DNA of 36,612 bases from positions 1 to 36,612 of the forward strand of contig CAISLN010000132.1 in assembly GCA_903886275.1 (NCBI GenBank), read 5' to 3'. Shown here one piece after another: positions 1-8,193 of this stretch. Within the stretch, counting starts at the first letter, position 1; every line of letters starts with the position of its first letter. The translations under genes and the position numbers were made by a program. Below the pieces are notes generated by a model. That model made no database searches, was not told the origin of the DNA, and saw only the letters and a list, made by a program, of their open reading frames with translations. The DNA comes from an uncultured beta proteobacterium. Its GTDB lineage: Bacteria; Pseudomonadota; Gammaproteobacteria; Burkholderiales; Burkholderiaceae_C.

Positions 1-1
1 G

Positions 2-1261
2 CTCAGCGGCATCTTGGGTGCGGATGCGGTCACGCTCAACCAGATTGGTGTTTTTGCAAGTCCCAATGCGGCCACCAATATTGCCGTCACAGCGGCCGAG
101 ACCTTGAGCGGCACCAGTGCGGGCAACTACACGCTCACGCAGCCCACGGCCCTCAGCGCCACGATTGCCAAAGCGCCGCTGACGGTCAACAACACCGTGG
201 CCGCCGACACCATCTACAACGGCACGACCACGGCCAGCCTCTCGGGCGGCACGCTATCGGGTGTGGTCGCAGGTGAAGCGGTGGGTCTGACGCAAGCCGG
301 CAGCTACGTCAGCCCGAATGCCGGCCTGCGAAGCATCAGCGCAACGGACAGCCTGGCGGGCGTTGCCGCTGTGCTCAGCAACTACACTCTGATACAGCCT
401 ATCACCCTGAGCGCCACCATCACCAAAGCGGCGCTGACGGTGAACAACACCGTGGCCGCCGACACCATCTACAACGGCACCACTGTGGCGAGCCTGTCGG
501 GCGGCACGCTGTCTGGCGTGGTTGCGGGTGAAACGGTGGGTCTGACCCAAGCCGGCAGCTACGAAAGCCCTAACGCCGGCCTGCGAAGCATCACCGCAAG
601 CGACAGCCTGGCAGGCGTTGCCGCGGTGCTCAGCAACTACACGCTCACGCAACCCACCACCTTGAGCGCCACCATCACCAAAGCGCCGCTGACGGTAATC
701 GGCGTCACCGCCGCAGACAAGGTCTATGACAGCACCACGACGGTGGCACTGAGCGGCGCCCAAGTTCCGGGTGCGCTCGTTGGCCTGGTCGCTGCTGAAA
801 CCCTTAGCCTAAGCGGCCAGTTTGACAACGCAGCGGTGGGACAGGCCAAGACCGTGATCCTCAGTGCAGTGGCCGCAAGCGGCGACACCGGCCTTGTCAG
901 CAACTACAGCCTGAGCCAGCCCACCGGTGTCAGCGCGATTGTGGCGAGCATTCTGGACGCCAATGCGCCGCCGCAAGCAGCGGTAGACGCGGTGGTTGGA
1001 GGCGCCTACTTGGCCGTTCAACCCTTGGCGCTTAGCCTGTCGCCCACCATTTTTGTCACGCAAAGTCTCACCATCGACTCGGTGGGCAACACGAATGGGG
1101 GCGTGACGGGTACGACCGCTACTTCTAAGGCACCCTTGGAAAAAGACAAAGTGGTGAGCGCTGCCAATACCCGACTCACCGTCAACGGTACCGGGCCTGC
1201 GCTTCAAGTGGTAAGTGGAGGCATTCTTTTGCCGCCTGAGTTGGCCTATCTGAACCAGTAA
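2..1261 (+). CDS. Two-partner-secretion exoprotein (filamentous haemagglutinin/adhesin-like), C-terminal part with YDG-type repeats
   Basis: This is the 3' end of a large gene: the frame is open to the left edge, so the N-terminal secretion domain lies outside the window. The visible 420 or so residues are almost lysine- and cysteine-free and rich in Ala, Thr, Ser, Gly and Asn. They contain repeated modules with the pattern KAPLTV..., a Y-[DN]-G/S-T-T motif (IYNGTT, VYDSTT), a GNYTL/SNYTL strand and a SATI[AT]KA linker, typical of YDG/MBG-type repeats in secreted adhesins. The last 100 residues leave the repeat pattern and form a separate tail. The gene ends 11 bases before the TpsB-type transporter, which fits a two-partner secretion operon: the transporter exports this protein across the outer membrane. 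Adhesin function is inferred from family and context; the ligand is unknown. Confidence 0.8.
   Translation, partial: LSGILGADAVTLNQIGVFASPNAATNIAVTAAETLSGTSAGNYTLTQPTALSATIAKAPLTVNNTVAADTIYNGTTTASLSGGTLSGVVAGEAVGLTQAGSYVSPNAGLRSISATDSLAGVAAVLSNYTLIQPITLSATITKAALTVNNTVAADTIYNGTTVASLSGGTLSGVVAGETVGLTQAGSYESPNAGLRSITASDSLAGVAAVLSNYTLTQPTTLSATITKAPLTVIGVTAADKVYDSTTTVALSGAQVPGALVGLVAAETLSLSGQFDNAAVGQAKTVILSAVAASGDTGLVSNYSLSQPTGVSAIVASILDANAPPQAAVDAVVGGAYLAVQPLALSLSPTIFVTQSLTIDSVGNTNGGVTGTTATSKAPLEKDKVVSAANTRLTVNGTGPALQVVSGGILLPPELAYLNQ
170..424 (+). repeat. 255-bp in-frame tandem repeat, copy 1
   Basis: An 85-codon module starting at the Lys codon of KAPLTV and ending before the next KAALTV. It is followed directly by a second copy of identical length. 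By my count the two copies differ at 8 of 85 residues, so they are a recent duplication within the exoprotein gene. Confidence 0.85.
425..679 (+). repeat. 255-bp in-frame tandem repeat, copy 2
   Basis: Second copy of the 85-residue YDG-type module. A third, much more divergent module starts at 680 (KAPLTVIGVTAADKVYDST...) and runs to about 945. The preceding partial module at the window edge ends with the same SATIAKA linker, so the array extends to the left. Confidence 0.85.
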
Positions 1262-1272
1262 AAAAGTAAGCA

Positions 1273-2970
1273 ATGAACCATTCTTTTAAATTGCGTCCCA
1301 CCATTGCCCCTGAAGTGCTCGCACTTTTGGTGGCCATTGTGCCAACCGCTGCCTTCGCCGTTGGCTCCGCCCTGCCAAGTGGGGGGGCCATACTGCAGCA
1401 GCTCTCGCCCATCACCACGTCAACGCCCAAATCCAGCGGCGGCGCCTTGAAGATGGAGCAGACGCCCAACGGTAACCTGCCCTCCAGCGCACCATTCTTG
1501 GTGCAGAGCATTGCGCTGACGGGCAACAAGCAAATCGACACACCCACCCTGCTGGCGCTAGTGGCAGACGCCCAAGGGAAAACGCTCACGCTGCCTGAGT
1601 TGGGTGTGTACGCTGCCCGCATCACGGCCTATTACCGCAACCAAGATTTTCCTTTGGTGCGCGCCTATATCCCAGCGCAAACCATTGCGCAGGGCGTGGT
1701 CCGCATTGATGTGGTGGAGGCGCAATACGGACAGATCAATCTGGAAAATAGCAGCGAAGTGAAGTACGCCTTGCTGCAAGCGACGCTGTCGCAGCTGCAA
1801 AACGGCGAGGCCATTGGTCAGGCCAAGATGGACCATGTGCTGCTTTTGCTCTCAGACGTTCCTGGCGTTTTGGTGGAGGCCACATTGAAGCCCGGCGCTG
1901 CCGTCGGGTCGTCTGATTTTGTAGTGAACACGACAGCCGGCCCCTCTGCCTACGGTAGTTTGACCGGTGACGACTATGGCAACCGCTACACCGGGCGTGA
2001 GCGGCTTACGGGTGCCTGGAATATGCTCAATTTACTCCACAGTGGAGATACCTTGAGCGCGAACCTGCTGAGCGCGGGTAGCGGCATGAATTATGGGCGC
2101 CTGGGCTACGAATTTTTACTCAACGGGGAGGGCACCCGCTTAGGAGGTGCCTATTCAACGCTGCAATATGTGTTGGGTGCGCCCGTGACCACCGACATCC
2201 ATGGCACAGCACAGGTCAGCAGCCTGTGGGCCAAGCACCCATTTATACGCAGCCGAGATGTCAACCTCTACGGGCAAATTCAATACGACGGACTCAGCTT
2301 GCGCGACTTCTATAGCAGCGATATCCAAACCGACCGCAGCCTATCGAACTGGACGCTGAGCGTGAATGGTGACACGCGCGACGAGTGGCTTGCGGGCGGC
2401 ATCAACTCCTGGAGCCTGGGTGTGGCATCGGGGCGGGTGGCGTTTGACAACGCAGCCGCGCAGTCGGCCGACGCAGCAACGGCCAACGCACAGGGCGATT
2501 TCTCCAAATGGACGGCCAACTTTGTGCGCTTGCAGGCCTTGACGCCCGATGCCTCGCTTTATCTTACGGCCTCGGGCCAGTGGAGCGACACCAATCTGGA
2601 CTCTTCGCAAAAGATGAGCGTGGGCGGTCCCTACACGGTGCGCGCCTACGACATGGGTGCCTTGTCCGGCGACAGTGGCTATTTTTTGAGCGCTGAATAC
2701 CGCCACAACCTGCCACCGAGCACGAACGGACAGTGGCAGCTCATCGCCTTTTTGGATAGCGCCAATGTGACATTCAATAGCAAGGCCTGGAGCGCAGTGA
2801 CAGGGGAGGGCAGTGGTACCTTGACCGGGGCGGGCGTGGGTGTCAACTGGAGCGGCGAGGAGCAGTGGAATCTCAAGGCGCATATCGCAACGCCTATTGG
2901 GACGGTGCCAGCGTCGCTGGGCAGTACCCAATCGACCAGGGTATGGGCCGAGCTCGGCCGCAAGTTTTAA
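1273..2970 (+). CDS. ShlB/FhaC/HecB-family outer-membrane transporter of a two-partner secretion system (TpsB)
   Basis: A 565-residue protein that should sit in the outer membrane as a 16-strand beta barrel of the Omp85 superfamily and export the exoprotein encoded just upstream. An N-terminal signal peptide is visible (hydrophobic stretch about residues 14-29, AFA cleavage region), then a proline/serine-rich linker. A POTRA domain covers about residues 75-152 (FLVQSIALTGNKQID ... VRIDVVEAQYG). A glycine- and aromatic-rich barrel follows, ending in Lys-Phe, a normal outer-membrane C-terminal aromatic. The loop-6 signature is present as VRAYDMG near residue 456; the family norm is VRGY/VRGF, so Ala replaces the Gly. 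The gap to the exoprotein stop is only 11 bases, so the genes are probably co-transcribed. Length matches the family. Confidence 0.92.
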   Translation: MNHSFKLRPTIAPEVLALLVAIVPTAAFAVGSALPSGGAILQQLSPITTSTPKSSGGALKMEQTPNGNLPSSAPFLVQSIALTGNKQIDTPTLLALVADAQGKTLTLPELGVYAARITAYYRNQDFPLVRAYIPAQTIAQGVVRIDVVEAQYGQINLENSSEVKYALLQATLSQLQNGEAIGQAKMDHVLLLLSDVPGVLVEATLKPGAAVGSSDFVVNTTAGPSAYGSLTGDDYGNRYTGRERLTGAWNMLNLLHSGDTLSANLLSAGSGMNYGRLGYEFLLNGEGTRLGGAYSTLQYVLGAPVTTDIHGTAQVSSLWAKHPFIRSRDVNLYGQIQYDGLSLRDFYSSDIQTDRSLSNWTLSVNGDTRDEWLAGGINSWSLGVASGRVAFDNAAAQSADAATANAQGDFSKWTANFVRLQALTPDASLYLTASGQWSDTNLDSSQKMSVGGPYTVRAYDMGALSGDSGYFLSAEYRHNLPPSTNGQWQLIAFLDSANVTFNSKAWSAVTGEGSGTLTGAGVGVNWSGEEQWNLKAHIATPIGTVPASLGSTQSTRVWAELGRKF

Positions 2971-3066
2971 GCGGTGCCCTTCAGCCTGACGTTTTTCTGA
3001 CGTAGCGCCCCGGCCCGGGGGTTTGCCCTAGCAGGCAGAAGTCAAATCACCGGCAACATAACCGGT

Positions 3067-3840
3067 ATGAAGACTGACTGCATTCTCCAGACGCAAAAGC
3101 TTAGCAAAGAGTTCAAAGGCTTTGTGGCCGTGGACCGGGTGGACCTGTCGGTTCGCCGTGGCAGCATCCACGCGCTGATAGGCCCCAACGGTGCCGGCAA
3201 GACCACTTGCTTTAACCTGCTGACCAAGTTCATCAAGCCCAGCTCGGGCGTGATTTTGTTCAATGGGCAGGACATCACGCAGGACGCGCCGGCGCAGATT
3301 GCGCGGCGCGGCATCATCCGCTCGTTTCAGATCTCGGCCGTTTTTCCGCACCTCACGGTGCTGGAAAACGTGCGCGTGGCCCTGCAGCGCAAGATGGGCA
3401 CCTCGTACTATTTTTGGCGCTCCGAGAGCTCCCTGCACGGCTTGAACGACAGGGCGCTGGAGCTCCTTGCGGCGGTGGATCTGGAGAGTTATGCGCACGC
3501 CGTCACGGTGGAGCTGAGCTACGGCCGCAAGCGCGCGCTGGAGATTGCCACCACCTTGGCCATGGACCCCGAGCTGATGCTGCTCGACGAGCCCACCCAG
3601 GGCATGGGCCTGGAAGACGTGGACCGCATCCGCCAGTTGATCAAGAAGGTGGCGGTTAACCGCACCGTGCTGATGGTGGAGCACAACATGGGCGTGGTCT
3701 CCAGCATTGCCGACACCATCACCGTGCTGCAGCGCGGCGCCACCCTGGCCGAAGGCCCTTACGCCGAAGTATCCAAAAACCCCGCCGTGATCGAGGCCTA
3801 TATGGGCAGCGCCGATACCGAACTCGCAAGCCCCCACTGA
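3067..3840 (+). CDS. livG: Branched-chain amino acid/amide-type ABC transporter ATP-binding protein (LivG-like)
   Basis: A 257-residue cytoplasmic ATPase of the hydrophobic amino acid transporter (HAAT) family. Walker A is GPNGAGKT at residues 39-46, the signature is LSYGRKR near 150-156, Walker B is LMLLDE at 170-175 and the switch His is in VEHN near 206. LivG-type features include the extended helical insert after the Q-loop (about residues 106-145) and the DEPTQGM stretch. It starts a five-gene importer cluster and its stop is one base from the next ATPase. No good Shine-Dalgarno is visible before the ATG; instead a short inverted repeat (ACCGG/CCGGT, 3049-3066) abuts the start codon. The substrate cannot be read from sequence: leucine/isoleucine/valine, amides or aromatic acids are all possible. 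The symbol marks the subunit type, not the substrate. Confidence 0.9.
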   Translation: MKTDCILQTQKLSKEFKGFVAVDRVDLSVRRGSIHALIGPNGAGKTTCFNLLTKFIKPSSGVILFNGQDITQDAPAQIARRGIIRSFQISAVFPHLTVLENVRVALQRKMGTSYYFWRSESSLHGLNDRALELLAAVDLESYAHAVTVELSYGRKRALEIATTLAMDPELMLLDEPTQGMGLEDVDRIRQLIKKVAVNRTVLMVEHNMGVVSSIADTITVLQRGATLAEGPYAEVSKNPAVIEAYMGSADTELASPH

Positions 3841-3841
3841 T

Positions 3842-4546
3842 ATGCCGACTCCTTATCTTGAAATCCGCGATCTGCATGCCTGGTATGGCGAGTCGCATGT
3901 GTTGCACGGCGTGAACTTCGATGTGCGCGAGGGCGAGGTGGTCACGCTCTTGGGGCGCAACGGCGCCGGGCGCACCAGCACCATGCGCGCCATCATGGGC
4001 CTTGTGGGCAGCCGCAAGGGCTCGATCAAGGTGCATGGCAAGGAGACCATTGGCGCCTCCACCCACAGCATTGCGCGTATGGGCATTGGCTACTGCCCGG
4101 AAGAGCGCGGCATTTTTTCCAGCCTGAGCACCGAAGAGAATTTGATGCTGCCGCCCGAGTTGGCCAAGGGCGGCATGGGCATAGACGAGATTTATGCCCT
4201 GTTCCCTAATCTGCAAGAGCGGGCCAACAGCCAGGGCACGCGCCTCTCGGGCGGCGAGCAGCAGATGCTGGCCGTGGCGCGCATTTTGCGCACCGGCGCG
4301 CGCCTGTTGTTGCTCGACGAAATCTCCGAAGGCCTGGCCCCGGTGATTGTGCAAAAGCTCGCCGAGATGGTCAAAATGCTGCGCACCAAGGGCTACACCA
4401 TTGTCATGGTGGAGCAGAACTTTCGCTTTGCCGCGCCGCTGGCCGACCGCTTCATGGTCATGGAGCATGGCGAGATCCAGCAAGAATTTACCCAGGCGCA
4501 ATTGCCCCAGCGTCTGGCCAAGCTGCACGAATACCTGGGCGTCTGA
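3842..4546 (+). CDS. livF: Branched-chain amino acid/amide-type ABC transporter ATP-binding protein (LivF-like)
   Basis: A 234-residue second ATPase of the HAAT importer, pairing with the LivG-like subunit. Signature LSGGEQQ is at residues 135-141, Walker B LLLLDE at 155-160, followed by ISEGLAP, which is LivF-typical. The switch residue is Gln (VEQN), as usual in LivF. The Walker A is GRNGAGRT (38-45): the normally invariant lysine that holds the ATP phosphates is arginine. I checked the codons (ggg cgc acc) and it is not a reading error. My recollection is that some betaproteobacterial LivF proteins carry this same change, so it may be a subfamily trait and not inactivation. It overlaps nothing and lies one base after livG. 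Confidence 0.9.
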   Translation: MPTPYLEIRDLHAWYGESHVLHGVNFDVREGEVVTLLGRNGAGRTSTMRAIMGLVGSRKGSIKVHGKETIGASTHSIARMGIGYCPEERGIFSSLSTEENLMLPPELAKGGMGIDEIYALFPNLQERANSQGTRLSGGEQQMLAVARILRTGARLLLLDEISEGLAPVIVQKLAEMVKMLRTKGYTIVMVEQNFRFAAPLADRFMVMEHGEIQQEFTQAQLPQRLAKLHEYLGV

Positions 4547-4576
4547 ATGGCCCGCAACCACCGAAAAGGAAACACC

Positions 4577-5791
4577 ATGAAATTGAAAACACTTGCCGCT
4601 GCCTGCGCTATGAGCTGCGCCGCCATGGCCACCCTGTCCACACCGGCACAGGCCCAAATTTCGGGTGACGTGGTCCGCATCGGCATCATCACCGACATGT
4701 CGGGCCTGTACTCCGACATCGACGGCCCCGCCGGTGCCGAAGCCATCAGAATGGCCATTGCCGACATGGGCGGTGCGCTCAATGGCAAGAAGATCGAGGT
4801 GCTGACGGCCGACCACCAGAACAAGCCCGATGTGGCCGCCGCCAAGGCGCGCGAATGGTTTGACACCCAGGGCGTGGACATGCTCATAGGCGGCACCAAC
4901 TCCGGTACCGCCCTGGCCATGGCCAAGGTCGCGCTCGAGAAGAAAAAGCTGTTCATCGCCATTGGTGCGGGCAGCTCGGCGCTGACCAATGAGCAATGCA
5001 ATCCCTACACCGTGCACTACGCCTATGACACCGTGGCACTGGCCAAGGGAACCGGCGGCGCCGTGGTCAAGGCCGGCGGCAAGAGCTGGTATTTTTTGAC
5101 GGCCGACTATGCCTTTGGCGCCGCGCTGCAAAACGACACCGCCACGGTGGTCAAGGCCGCAGGTGGCAGCGTGGTGGGCTCGGTGAAGCATCCTTTGTCG
5201 GCCAGCGATTTCTCGTCCTTCTTGTTGCAAGCGCAGGGCAGCAAGGCGCAAATTTTGGGTCTGGCCAATGCCGGTGGCGACACCATCAACGCCATCAAGG
5301 CGGCCAACGAGTTCGGCATCACCAAGACCATGAAGCTCGCCGGCATGCTGGTGTTTATCAACGACATCCACTCCCTGGGTCTCAAGGCCACACAGGGCAT
5401 GTACCTGACCGACAGTTGGTACTGGAACAAGGACACCGATACCCGCGCCTGGAGCCGCAAGTTCTTCGAGAAGGTCAAGCGCATGCCTTCGAGCGTACAG
5501 GCAGCGGACTACTCGGCCTCGCTGCAGTACCTGCAAGCGGTCAAGGCCATAGGCACCGACGACGCCGACAAGGTGCTGGCCCAGATGAAGAAGACCAAGA
5601 TCAACGACATGTTTGCCAAGGGCGGCTTCATCCGCGACGACGGCCGCATGGTGCACGACATGTACCTGATGCAGGTGAAGGCCCCCGACAAGTCGGTGGA
5701 ACCTTGGGACTACTACAACGTGATGGAAACCATCAAGGGCGATGTGGCGTTTACGACCAAGGCCGAATCCAAGTGCGCCGCCTGGAAGTAA
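4577..5791 (+). CDS. Branched-chain amino acid/amide-type ABC transporter periplasmic binding protein (LivK/LivJ-like)
   Basis: A 404-residue type I periplasmic binding protein that would capture the substrate and deliver it to the permease pair. I place the start at the ATG preceded by AAAGGA seven bases upstream (MKLKTLAAAC); an in-frame ATG ten codons earlier would put a charged stretch before the signal peptide and is less likely. The signal peptide ends near residue 26 (PAQAQ). The mature part begins VVRIGIITDMSGLYSDIDGP and contains LIGGTNSGTALAMAKVA, both typical of the Leu/Ile/Val-binding-protein fold. Pocket residues do not tell me the ligand; homologues of this length also bind amides, aromatic acids or urea. 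The next gene starts four bases after the stop. Confidence 0.88.
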   Translation: MKLKTLAAACAMSCAAMATLSTPAQAQISGDVVRIGIITDMSGLYSDIDGPAGAEAIRMAIADMGGALNGKKIEVLTADHQNKPDVAAAKAREWFDTQGVDMLIGGTNSGTALAMAKVALEKKKLFIAIGAGSSALTNEQCNPYTVHYAYDTVALAKGTGGAVVKAGGKSWYFLTADYAFGAALQNDTATVVKAAGGSVVGSVKHPLSASDFSSFLLQAQGSKAQILGLANAGGDTINAIKAANEFGITKTMKLAGMLVFINDIHSLGLKATQGMYLTDSWYWNKDTDTRAWSRKFFEKVKRMPSSVQAADYSASLQYLQAVKAIGTDDADKVLAQMKKTKINDMFAKGGFIRDDGRMVHDMYLMQVKAPDKSVEPWDYYNVMETIKGDVAFTTKAESKCAAWK

Positions 5792-5795
5792 AAAA

Positions 5796-6683
5796 ATGAG
5801 CGAGATATTCGGCATACCGATTCAGGCCCTGCTCGGGCAGTTGTTGCTCGGGCTGGTCAACGGTTCGTTTTACGCCATGCTCAGCCTGGGTCTGGCGGTG
5901 ATTTTCGGTTTGCTGGGTATCGTCAACTTTGCCCATGGCGCTCTGTACATGGTGGGCGCCTATGTGGCATGGCTTTGCCTGGAGAAATTCGGGCTGAATT
6001 ACTGGGTGGCGCTCATTGTTTCGCCGCTGGTGGTGGGCTTGCTGGGGGTGGTGATAGAGCGCCTGTTTTTGAAGCGCCTTTATAAGCTCGACCCGCTTTA
6101 CGGCTTGCTGCTGACCTTTGGTCTGGCGCTGATTGCCGAAGGTGTTTTTCGGGACCAGTTTGGTGTGTCTGGCCAGCAGTATCCGGTGCCCGAACTGTTG
6201 CAGGGTGCGACCGATCTGGGCTTTATGGTGCTGCCCAATTACCGGGCCTGGGTGGTGGTGTCTTGCCTGTCGATTTGCTTTGGCACCTGGTTCCTGATCG
6301 AAAAAACCAGTCTGGGTGCCACCCTGCGTGCCAGCACCGAGAACCCGCAACTGGTGCAGGCCTTTGGCATCAACGTGCCCCTGATGGTGACCCTGACCTA
6401 TGCCGGTGGCGCGGCACTCGCGGCCATCGCCGGCGTGCTGGCGGCACCGGTGATTCAGATCACGCCGCTGATGGGCTCCAACCTGATCATCGTGGTGTTT
6501 GCCGTGGTGGTGATTGGCGGCATGGGCTCGATTCTGGGCTCGATACTGACCGGCGTGATGTTGGGGCTGCTGGAAGGCCTGACCAAGGTGTTCTACCCCG
6601 AGGCCTCCAGCATTGTGGTGTTTGTGATCATGGTGATCGTGTTGATGGTCAGACCGGCTGGCCTCTTTGGCAAGGAAAAATAA
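5796..6683 (+). CDS. livH: Branched-chain amino acid/amide-type ABC transporter permease (LivH-like)
   Basis: A 295-residue inner-membrane permease, one half of the transport channel. I chose the ATG at 5796 (MSEIFGIPIQALLGQLLLGLVNGSFYAMLSLGLAVIFGLLGIVNFAHGAL), four bases after the binding-protein stop; the reading frame extends further upstream but only inside the preceding gene. The LGLAVIFGLLGIVNFAHG motif is diagnostic of LivH. About eight hydrophobic segments follow, with a cytoplasmic loop carrying LGATLRASTENPQLVQAFGIN, the ATPase-coupling EAA-like loop of this family. The C-terminus RPAGLFGKEK is also typical. Confidence 0.92.
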   Translation: MSEIFGIPIQALLGQLLLGLVNGSFYAMLSLGLAVIFGLLGIVNFAHGALYMVGAYVAWLCLEKFGLNYWVALIVSPLVVGLLGVVIERLFLKRLYKLDPLYGLLLTFGLALIAEGVFRDQFGVSGQQYPVPELLQGATDLGFMVLPNYRAWVVVSCLSICFGTWFLIEKTSLGATLRASTENPQLVQAFGINVPLMVTLTYAGGAALAAIAGVLAAPVIQITPLMGSNLIIVVFAVVVIGGMGSILGSILTGVMLGLLEGLTKVFYPEASSIVVFVIMVIVLMVRPAGLFGKEK

Positions 6684-6684
6684 C

Positions 6685-7662
6685 GTGCCCGCTTCCTTCT
6701 CTGGCGCGCCCGCCGCGGCCGTCTCCGTCTTCGCTGGCCATGGCCGCAAGCTGTGGCTGCTCGGTCTGGCCTTGTTGATCGCCGCGCCCTATTTTGTCTA
6801 TCCCGTGTTCTTGATGAACGCGCTGTGCTTTGCCATCTTTGCCTGTGCCTTCAACCTGCTCCTGGGCTATACCGGCCTGCTGTCTTTTGGCCACGCCGCC
6901 TTCATGGGCTCGGCCGCTTATGTGACCGGTTGGCTGGTGCGCAGCGCCGGTTGGCCGCCCGAGGCCGGTGTGTTGGCTGGCACGCTGGCAGCGACGGTGC
7001 TGGGCCTGTTGGTGGGTCTGGTGGCCATACGTAGGCAGGGCATTTACTTCGCCATGGTGACGCTGGCCATGGCGCAGATGATTTACTTTATTTGTCTGCA
7101 AGTGCCCTATACCGGTGGCGAGGATGGTTTGCAGGGCGTGCCGCGCGGCAAGCTCCTGGGCCTGCTGCCGCTGGACAACGACCTGACCATGTACTTTGTG
7201 GTGCTGACCATTTTTGTGGCGGTGTTTTTGGCGGTGGTGCGCATTGTGTATTCGCCCTATGGCCAGGTCTTGAAGGCGATCCGCGAGAACGAGCCGCGCG
7301 CCATTTCCTTGGGCTATGACGTGGACCGCTACAAGCTGCTGGCCTTTGTGCTGTCCACCACGATTGCCGGGCTGGCCGGTTCGCTCAAAACGGTGGTGCT
7401 GGGCTTTGCCACCTTGTCGGATGTGCACTGGTCGCTCTCTGGCGAGGTGGTGCTGATGACGCTCTTGGGTGGCATGGGCACCTTTGCCGGCCCGGTGGTA
7501 GGAGCCTTCACCATCATCGGTCTGCAAAACTTCCTGGCCGATCGGGTAGGCTCATGGGTCACGGTGATCATTGGTGCCATATTTGTGTTCTGTGTGATTG
7601 CCTTTCGCAAGGGTATCGTGGGGGAATTGCTGGCCTGGCAACAACGCCGCCGCGCCAAATAA
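6685..7662 (+). CDS. livM: Branched-chain amino acid/amide-type ABC transporter permease (LivM-like)
   Basis: A 325-residue inner-membrane permease, partner of the LivH-like subunit and last gene of the importer cluster. I chose the GTG at 6685, one base after the livH stop, because AAGGAA (6671-6676) lies eight bases upstream; a TTG at 6667 would overlap livH. The protein has about ten hydrophobic segments, the LivM signature AFNLLLGYTGLLSFGHAAFMG near residues 55-75, and the coupling loop YGQVLKAIRENEPRAISLGYDVDRYKLLAF. It ends with basic residues (QQRRRAK). No intrinsic terminator is visible in the 39 bases before ispF, so read-through into ispF is possible. Confidence 0.92.
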   Translation: MPASFSGAPAAAVSVFAGHGRKLWLLGLALLIAAPYFVYPVFLMNALCFAIFACAFNLLLGYTGLLSFGHAAFMGSAAYVTGWLVRSAGWPPEAGVLAGTLAATVLGLLVGLVAIRRQGIYFAMVTLAMAQMIYFICLQVPYTGGEDGLQGVPRGKLLGLLPLDNDLTMYFVVLTIFVAVFLAVVRIVYSPYGQVLKAIRENEPRAISLGYDVDRYKLLAFVLSTTIAGLAGSLKTVVLGFATLSDVHWSLSGEVVLMTLLGGMGTFAGPVVGAFTIIGLQNFLADRVGSWVTVIIGAIFVFCVIAFRKGIVGELLAWQQRRRAK

Positions 7663-7701
7663 TCGCACGCCACAGCCCGCCATTTTGGAGAGAGAGAAAG
7701 C

Positions 7702-8193
7702 ATGCCGTTCAGGATTGGTGAGGGCTGGGACATCCACGCCCTGGTAGAGGGCCGCAAGCTGATGCTAGGCGGCGTTGAAATTCCTTTTCACAAGGGCCTG
7801 CTGGGCCACTCGGACGCCGATGCCCTGCTGCATGCCATCACCGATGCGCTGCTCGGTGCCGCCGCCCTGGGCGATATTGGCACCCTGTTTCCGGATACCG
7901 ACCTGCAATTCAAAGGCGCCGACTCCGCCGTCTTGCTGGCCGAAGCGGCGCGCCAGGTACGCGCCCTGGGCTACGCGATAGGCAACATCGACTGCACCGT
8001 GGTGGCCCAGGCGCCCAAGCTGGCGGCCTTCAAGCTGCCCATGCGCCTGCGCATCGCGCAGATTCTGGGCATCACGCCAGAGCAGGTGAATGTAAAGGCC
8101 AAGACGGCAGAAAAAATGGGGCCTGTGGGCGAGGGCCTGGCGATGGAGGCCCGCGCTGTGGCCCTGCTGTTCAAGGCGAGCGCTGCAGCTTGA
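7702..8193 (+). CDS. ispF: 2-C-methyl-D-erythritol 2,4-cyclodiphosphate synthase
   Basis: A 163-residue cytoplasmic enzyme of the MEP isoprenoid pathway. It converts CDP-methylerythritol 2-phosphate to the cyclic diphosphate, releasing CMP. The metal-binding residues are visible as D10 and H12 (GWDIH) and H44 (LLHAITDAL). The family blocks GGVEIPFHKGLLGHSDADALLHAI, ALGDIGTLFPDTD and VNVKAKTAEKMGPVGEG are intact. A purine-rich ribosome site (GGAGAGAGAG) precedes the ATG. Its usual partner ispD is not adjacent; a transporter operon occupies that side. The last 23 bases overlap, tail to tail, the end of the sensor kinase gene on the other strand. Confidence 0.97.
   Translation: MPFRIGEGWDIHALVEGRKLMLGGVEIPFHKGLLGHSDADALLHAITDALLGAAALGDIGTLFPDTDLQFKGADSAVLLAEAARQVRALGYAIGNIDCTVVAQAPKLAAFKLPMRLRIAQILGITPEQVNVKAKTAEKMGPVGEGLAMEARAVALLFKASAAA

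Noticed and set aside
3007..3025. CCCCGGCCCGGGGG followed by TTTG as a terminator after the TpsB gene
   Set aside because: Stem is short and ambiguous, and only three T residues follow.
4547..4576. Earlier ATG for the periplasmic binding protein
   Set aside because: It would add ten mostly polar residues before the signal peptide; the ATG at 4577 has a better-spaced AAAGGA.
3719..5815. Very long minus-strand open frame (698 codons) opposite the liv genes
   Set aside because: Product is His/Gly/Gln-rich low-information sequence, the usual antisense shadow in GC-rich genes; the plus-strand genes match known families throughout.
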